64,000 bases of DNA from contig JAPQWV010000018.1 of assembly GCA_027422505.1 (NCBI GenBank), forward strand, positions 11,922,001 through 11,986,000, read 5' to 3'. Shown here in pieces: positions 57,940 to 64,000 of this stretch. How positions within the stretch are numbered: position 1 is the stretch's first letter; each line of letters opens with the position of its first letter. The position numbers and the translations under genes were made by a program. The notes under the pieces were generated by a model that saw nothing but the letters and a program-made list of their open reading frames with translations, was not told the DNA's origin and did not search any database. Source of the DNA: Craterostigma plantagineum (Eukaryota; Streptophyta; Magnoliopsida; Lamiales; Linderniaceae).

Positions 57940-59960
57940 TTTGATTATGTTAATGGGCTATCTAAAGATGTTAGAATCGTTCCAGAGTTCACTCTACCCA
58001 GGATTGGACCCTCGGTGCAGGAACATTGTTCTGCAGATGTATGGATAATGGACTCGGGAGCTTCAAACATATATGTTGTAGAAAGCATTATTTCATGACA
58101 TGCATACTATTAAACCATCATATGTGACATTACCTATTGGTGCTTTTATTCGAGTCAACAAGTGTGGTGATATTACACTGGGAAAAGGTCTGATGCTTAA
58201 AGATGCTATTTTTCATTCCTCATCAAGTTTAACCTCATATCAGTGAGTGCCTTAACTGCTAATTGTACTTTGAAAATATGTTGTATATGATAAATTTGTG
58301 GTTCAGGATTTAACAACACAATCAGTGATTGGCATGGATAACCCATATGAATGGTTGTATATACTGGATAGACAAAAAATGCAAATTAGAAATGTCATGT
58401 CAAGTTTCGTCTTGCTTTGGTTTTAGACAAACGCAATCTGAGCATTCTTCATTCACTAATGGTCCGTTTGGTAGGGGGTACGAGTTTTTTGGGGTATTTG
58501 TTTGGCAGTTTTAAATAATGGTGTCTGGTATGTTTGGTAGATGAGTTTAGACAATACTAGGGTTAAGGAAATTCAATTACAAGTTTAGCATTGTTTTGTC
58601 AGAATCGCAATCATAACCATATATTGATGTGAATTTGCGGGCGACATGGATTGGGGCGCTCGTAATCAGCTTCAAAGGGTAGACAGACAGAGAGAGAGAG
58701 AAAGAGAGAGAGAGGAGGGAGGGAGAGGATGGAAGGGAGACGAAGATTAATTATTAAAGAAAAAAAAAGAAAAATAAATTATAGAAGGATAAATCTGTCC
58801 AAAAGGACTAGATTATGATAATGATAGGGGAGAAGACTCATTTAGTTAATTATTGATGGTATTAAGGGGGTATTAGCTAAATCATACCATTAAATAAACC
58901 ATCCAACCAAACATTACCTTAACTAATCCTAACCCATCTAATCCCCCCTAATACCCCCAACTAAACAGGCACTAAAGCTTAAGTTATGATCTTGTCATAT
59001 TAATTGTGTATGTCGATGATATCATAGTTACTGGACTTTCTATGCATCATATAAAATTAGCTAAACAATATTTGCTAAGTCAGTTCAAAATTAAAGAATT
59101 GGGAAATCTCAAGTACTTTCTGGGATGCGAATAGCTCGTTTTGTTGCAGGTATTTATGTTTTCCAAAGAAGATATGCACTAAAGATACTAGAAGATACAG
59201 TTTACCTAGTTTCTAAACCAGCCTCGGGACCAATGCATCCGAAACTCAAGCTCAATGGTTCATCTGGGGTATTGTAGATCCTTCACAGTGTAGAAGGATG
59301 ATTGGGTAATTTATCTACATCACCTTCACACGGCCAGTTATTACATTTGTTGTTCATAAACTGAGTCAACATGTATCTCATCCTCGACGACCACACATGG
59401 TAGCTGCTCATCATCGGCTTTGATATATTAAAAATATTCTCCAAGACAAGGCTTGTTCTTTCCAGCCAATTCTTGCACACAAATTGAAGACTTCTCTTAC
59501 TCGGATGGGGATCATGAGGCGCTCTGTGACTAGTTATTGTACATATATTGGGCATTCATTGATCGCATTGAGACCAAAGAAACAAAACACCATTACCAAG
59601 TCATCTACTGTAGCTGAATATCGAGCTTTAGAAGGTTTAACAAGTGAAATATTTTTTGATCAATAGCCCCTATGGAAATTAGTGTGTCCAAAGAAGGCAT
59701 ATCAGCAATCTACTGTGAGAACAAGTCGACAATTCGGCTTTGTTCGAATCCTAAATTCCATGACCGTAGTACGTATATTAAATCGAACTTTATTCGTCAC
59801 CATTTGCAAAAGGGGCCTATCAAGTTAATACTAGTACGCTCTAATGTACAACTTGCGGACATATTTATGAAGCCCTTACCAGCTGCAACACTAAAGAATC
59901 TCATGTCCAAGAGCCTCACAAAGCCAAAGCTGAAGGTTCATTTGCAGACTCACGATCTAA
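57940..59960 (+). pseudogene. Degenerate copia pol with deletion and MITE insertion
   Basis: Protease region DVWIMDSGASN (58033), then fragments of the pre-integrase region (TLPIGAFIRVNKCGDITLG). After the MITE it resumes in RT with LIVYVDDIIVTG and KELGNLKYFLGC (58995-59130), then RNase H pieces (LSQHVSHPRRPHM, SSTVAEYRALEG, YCENKSTIRLCSNPKFH, VQLADIFMKPLPA; 59330-59890). Integrase and the first half of RT are missing. Many stops and frameshifts. Confidence 0.8.
58461..58970. mobile_element. Tourist-like (PIF/Harbinger) MITE, about 510 bp
   Basis: Starts GGTCCGTTTGGTAGGGGGTA. The right end, read in reverse, is GCCTGTTTAGTTGGGGGTAT. CACTAA borders both sides (58454-58459 and 58970-58975), which includes the TAA target. 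It contains a (GA)n stretch at 58690-58715. Confidence 0.65.
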
Positions 59961-60239
59961 TCATATTGTTGGGTGTCTTTGGAACCATATGTACGGGATT
60001 TGTGGATTTTTTGGAGTTGTTAATATCCAGGTTTCTGTCTGATACTGAAGTTATATATTGTGTAGCTGAGGGCAGCCGCAATTAGGTTTCTCTACAACTG
60101 TTCTTTAAACTGTGAGTCTCCACTTCTTTATGATCATGAGTTAACTACCATAAGAGAATAGTAATGGCGAGAGACTACCAGGTCATCCGGGGTTTATGGT
60201 AGTGAAGAGGCATCAGACATGGAAATGTTGCTCATGTAC

Positions 60240-61793
60240 TCGACTGGAGTTTTGTTGTATGCTTCGCTAAACGGTTTGACCCATTGGAGATGGAGTTATA
60301 TCCTGGATTATCAGATAAGCTGACACATTGTTTACATGTTCAGTTTTTGGGAAATGATGATCAAGGAGCACTTCTTGATGCTTTGACAGCTACATGCATG
60401 ACTGTTGATACTGCTAGTGTAGTTGTTCTTGTGAGTTCTAGAAGCTCAAACAATGCTACTAATGACGGTCGGGATCATTTAGAGGCATGTGCAAGAAAGT
60501 GATGCAGATTTTGATGAATACTTAATCAGGAACCGCATGTCACTGAATGATGAGAGATAAATTTTTCGTCCATTGTCTTGTGATTCTTCCACAGTATCCG
60601 TTCTTGATTATGACAAATGGGCTGACCCATGTGCGATATTGAACCAAAGCTCGAGTTATGAGGCATGCATTTCTGAACTTCTATTGCCAAAAACACTGAA
60701 CTTAATATCTGAACTGGTGGCTTATAAAGATTTGCTACTTTATTGTGGTATCTAAGATTACTTCAGTCCCGAATGCTAATCGTTTCTGGGCTTGTCATTA
60801 GACTTGTCAAAATTGGTTTAATTCAACGAGTAATGCAAGGTCTTTCTACTAATCTAGTCCGAGATGTTTTGAGTTGTTCAAGTCAAATGATGTCCAGAAC
60901 ATGAGGCCAAGACTTTGTAACCACGCACGGATCTACATTGGGGCTTGGGGGGGCATTGACCCCCCAGCCCAATGTAATATACCATAGGATTATGTACCTT
61001 AGCTATAAGTTGGTCTGTACTCCAGTGGTTAATCTTTGAATCCTAGGTTGATTATGAGTAAATGATGAGGGTTCGATTCCTTCAGTCTTCCTTTTCGTTT
61101 ATTTTCTCAATAATTTTCCGTACATCCTCAAACGGATACTGAGTGCGACCTAAACTATGGCCGAGTTTGCGTGCTGTCATCTTGGATACAGTAGATCATT
61201 ATCAGATGAGGTGCTTGAGATGATTACACCAACACTTGATCTACTACTCAATCTTATATGGTCACATACCGAATAAATTGAAGATGTATATCAATGACCT
61301 AGAGGAGACGTTAACTCTAGAAATGGGATAAAGATTCTTCTTCTCTTCCGCTTCTTAAACTTGGTTGGATGCATATTCTCGAGGTGTTAGTGTAGATCGT
61401 ATACATGCTCTAACGTGTCGTGTGCTTCAAGGTTTAGCTAGAGATGACGTTGTAGCTCATATGTTTGAATATCTTCAGGTTGAGATAACGTTGTCCGAAC
61501 TTATAAGAGAAACCACATGCCAAATATCTGGCGAGGGCCCAAATATATGGCAAGGCGAACTTATGCAAATGGGCCTAGAGCTGATTGGAGTCATCTGGTT
61601 CAAGCCGTTACCTCGCCTACTGGAAGAGCTACCACAGCCATATAAATATCTACTTAAAGTTTTAACAACAAGCATTTGCTTGAGAAAGCATGTAACTACA
61701 CCCCGAGATTTTATTTTGCATAGCAAGGATCAGCGATTAGCCTTTATCAGGTTCAGACTGTGGAGTACATGCGATGGACCTCTTTTTACTTGA
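60240..61793 (+). pseudogene. Unrecognised, broken gene fragments
   Basis: Three blocks keep protein-like composition: 60284-60502 (GALLDALTATCMTVDTASVV), 60573-60755 (VSVLDYDKWADPCAILNQSS) and 61365-61793 (ELIRETTCQISGEGPN, WFKPLPRLLEELPQPYKYLL). They are on the same strand and may be exons of one dead gene or of a captured gene. I could not name a family. Confidence 0.35.
60945..61150 (+). repeat. tRNA-like SINE fragment next to a palindromic G/C tract
   Basis: TACTCCAGTGGTTAA (about 61019) resembles a pol III box A, and GGGTTCGATTCC (61068) is an exact box B, about 50 bp apart, as in tRNA-derived SINEs. Just upstream GGGGCTTGGGGGGGCA pairs with GACCCCCCAGCCC. Ends are not defined. Confidence 0.45.
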
Positions 61794-61799
61794 ATGACC

Positions 61800-62620
61800 T
61801 TTTTGCGACCCCTTGATTTCCAATGTATTTTTGTTTTATGGGATCCTCTGGTGTCCCCGAGACTATGTAAAATTTAAAACGTTTTGTGCTTGGATTCCAA
61901 ATATTTAGACCAAGGAATAACACATGCATATGATAAAAGCCACATATCAGCACACAACACATGAACATAAAAGAGTACAAGCCACTTTACCCTCGTTGTC
62001 CTGTGTGGCTAGATAAACACGGATCACCAGTTTCAAACCGCTCCTACGCTGAAAGAATCCTCACGTGCACTAGAGACTCATGCCTATCCCGTGGTGGCGT
62101 AACCAAGATGAGAATATCTTAAATGGCTAGAAGAAATATCAAAAGAGAAAAGAGAGGTACTAAAAAAATCTATTAGTTGTGCCTCAGTTTTTCAGCTTGT
62201 TACGGTACAAAGATTGACTTAGATATGTATTAGGATTTTTTGAAAATACCCTAAGCTATTTATAGAAGCATGGCTCGAAAACTCAGCCCATCGACCATAG
62301 TAATTTTGAACACCCTACTATTAGTAATAATCTTGTTCAAGAATTAAGTTGAGCATCTCTAAGTCTAGAATAGCTCAACAACCTTGACATATGGTATAAT
62401 TGTAACAGGTAAATTATCAAACTGCCATCCACGATCCACTTTTATTTTTATTGTTTCTGTTGTAGACTTAGTAATTTCTCGTCTCGATTTCTCATACGAC
62501 ATTGATAAATGTGTTTCGTATGTTCGTCTTTCTTATAACTAAGTTTATTGGGAATATTAGAATTGTCTTGCAATTTTTACAACGTTTACGTGTGTTTATG
62601 CTTTTCTAAGACTTCAAGAC
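61800..62620. other. Spacer
   Basis: No gene or clear repeat recognised. Confidence 0.35.
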
Positions 62621-62625
62621 GACAT

Positions 62626-63115
62626 TGTGACGTTCCGAATGAAAGCGAGCCAAAACGGAGCTAAAATCAACGTCTACCCATAAAAAACGTATTCTACATG
62701 GCCCCAGAGAACAATACATGGCCATGGAGAATCATCCATGACCGTGGAAGCTCGGGCATGAGGCCGTGGAGATCGGACAGATTCAAACAGAATGTCATGA
62801 ACTCCCCGCGGCCGTGGATAACAAGATACATGCCGTGGAGGATCTCCATGGCCATTGAATTTCAATGGAGAGGCCGTGGAGATGGTGATGGTGGCCTTAG
62901 AGTTGTCCTTCACGACTGTGGCTAGTGGCCGTGAAGATGGTGATGGTGATGGTGGCCGTAGAGGCACGACTGTGGGCCGTGGCCATGGAGATCAAGCAGA
63001 AAGAGTCATTTTGATGCCCGAAGTACCCACGGCGTGGAGGAACATGTCAATGGCCGTGGAACTTGGACTGCTGAGAAATTCAAAGTTGTCAGGCCGTGGA
63101 TATAATACATGTGTT
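62626..63115 (+). repeat. LTR-like start and interspersed GGCCGTGGA motif array
   Basis: TGTGACGTTCCGAATG at the left resembles the start of plant gypsy-type LTRs. From 62700 to 63100, GGCCGTGGA or close variants (GGCCATGGA, GACCGTGGA) recur more than a dozen times at uneven spacing, giving a GC-rich island. No partner copy is seen. Confidence 0.5.
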
Positions 63116-63119
63116 GAGA

Positions 63120-63543
63120 ATGAAATCATCTTTATCCCAATACGAATCAATGTTTATATACAGTCAATCCCTTATTCGATTATTAATATCACGACCTCCC
63201 ATTTTCCAAATGAATGATTGACACAATCATATGAGTGTTGGCGATATATAAGTCATAATCGAGAATTCCAGCATTTGATTGAAGTCTTAGATGAATAAAA
63301 TTATCAATAAATATTCAAACGATTTATAACTATCGAAAAGGTGAATAATTTATTTAAGTTTATGTCTTATTGCATTCATTCTCGTATGGAATTTCGTGGT
63401 CATATTTCCAACAATTTTTATTAGTGTGTTGTGCTAAACATAGCACCATACCCCTAGTGTTCTAAAACCTAGCACAATCAGGGAACATGACAGATCCCTC
63501 GTGGATTGGGAATCCCTGCGCCCGTTATGCCCACCAATAAATG

Positions 63544-63546
<3 letters not shown>
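63120..63546. other. Spacer
   Basis: AT-rich sequence with no gene or element ends that I can identify. Confidence 0.35.

Positions 63547-63589
<43 letters not shown>
63547..63589. repeat. (TA)n microsatellite
   Basis: About 21 TA units. Confidence 0.95.
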
Positions 63590-63592
<3 letters not shown>

Positions 63593-63831
63593 TGTGTGCG
63601 AAGTATGGCAGGTGCTTTCGCCTTGGACTTATGTTGGATTTCTATCTTCTAAACTTGATATTATGTTTCTAACTTTATTATCTATCTATTTTCGGACCTA
63701 TTGATTGATAGGCGAAAGCTTTTGCTTTGATGAGAAGAAACCTACCATTTGGCTCAACTACATTCTTATTGACATATAAAACGAACGAAAGTAAAAAACC
63801 AAAGACTTGGACTAGTCGAATAGAGTGAAAG

Positions 63832-63879
63832 CTAGGCATTTGCAACTACACGTGAAGTCGTCTTTCCTCTACTACCATC
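63832..63879 (-). CDS. Possible last exon of a gene running off the window
   Basis: On the minus strand a T-rich tract ending TTTTTTGCAG precedes an open stretch reading DGSRGKTTSRVVANA and a TAG. This is the layout of a terminal exon, but it is short and no family is recognisable, so chance is quite possible. Confidence 0.2.
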   Translation of the reverse strand, partial: DGSRGKTTSRVVANA

Positions 63880-64000
63880 CTGCAAAAAATTAAGAAAAAT
63901 GTATTTACTTCTGATATTTGGAGAATTCACGCAGTTGAAAAGAGTATGCAGTCGAAACATTCCATAATAATTAGAGTGTTAAACATCAAGAAAACCCTGA

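Noticed and set aside
61019..61080. A functional tRNA gene
   Set aside because: Box A and box B are present, but no cloverleaf with paired acceptor ends could be drawn; a SINE head is likelier.

Overview
The window is nuclear DNA of a flowering plant, most likely a eudicot. It has spliced genes with GT-AG introns, plant gene families (a type I DnaJ co-chaperone with a CaaX tail and a YABBY transcription factor) and a dense load of plant transposons (copia, Cassandra, CACTA, MULE, hAT, Harbinger-like MITEs, a LINE). The species cannot be fixed from the sequence alone.

Only two genes look intact, both on the minus strand: a six-exon DnaJ/HSP40 gene at 448-2496 (419 residues) and a six-exon YABBY2-like gene at 51691-54529 (189 residues). 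Almost everything between and beyond them is transposable elements, many nested.

Layout: 2830-3396 is an hAT-type MITE with a perfect 8-bp target duplication. 3911-10062 is a very young Ty1/copia element (LTRs differ at one of 349 positions by eye) whose gag and pol are nevertheless broken. 10.1-17.8 kb is old LTR-type sequence with a 13-copy minisatellite and a field of TTTTCGG motifs. 18290-25898 is a MULE with a dead FAR1-type transposase and ~0.6-kb terminal inverted repeats. Its right arm is split by an LTR element that carries an intron-less piece of cytosolic glucose-6-phosphate isomerase and is itself hit by a Cassandra solo LTR; the region is further scrambled by a 1.1-1.5 kb duplication. 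27561-28524 is an hAT deletion derivative. 28878-32513 is a three-level nest: Harbinger-like MITE, then hAT-type MITE, then 5'-truncated LINE. 34447-35056 is another MITE of the first family. 36577-43755 is a decayed CACTA element that seems to sit inside a SIRE-like LTR. 45405-51296 is a third MITE of the same Harbinger-like family, split by a copia element with three nonsense codons and a 5' LTR that lost its TATA box. 56.3-63.8 kb holds LTR-like sequence, copia fragments with a Tourist-like MITE, unrecognised gene debris and further repeats.

I found no new gene system. The most unusual object is the chimeric, gene-capturing LTR element at 22.2-25.7 kb together with the rearrangement around it. 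The next most useful are the nested insertions, which give a readable order of events because most target duplications are still visible.
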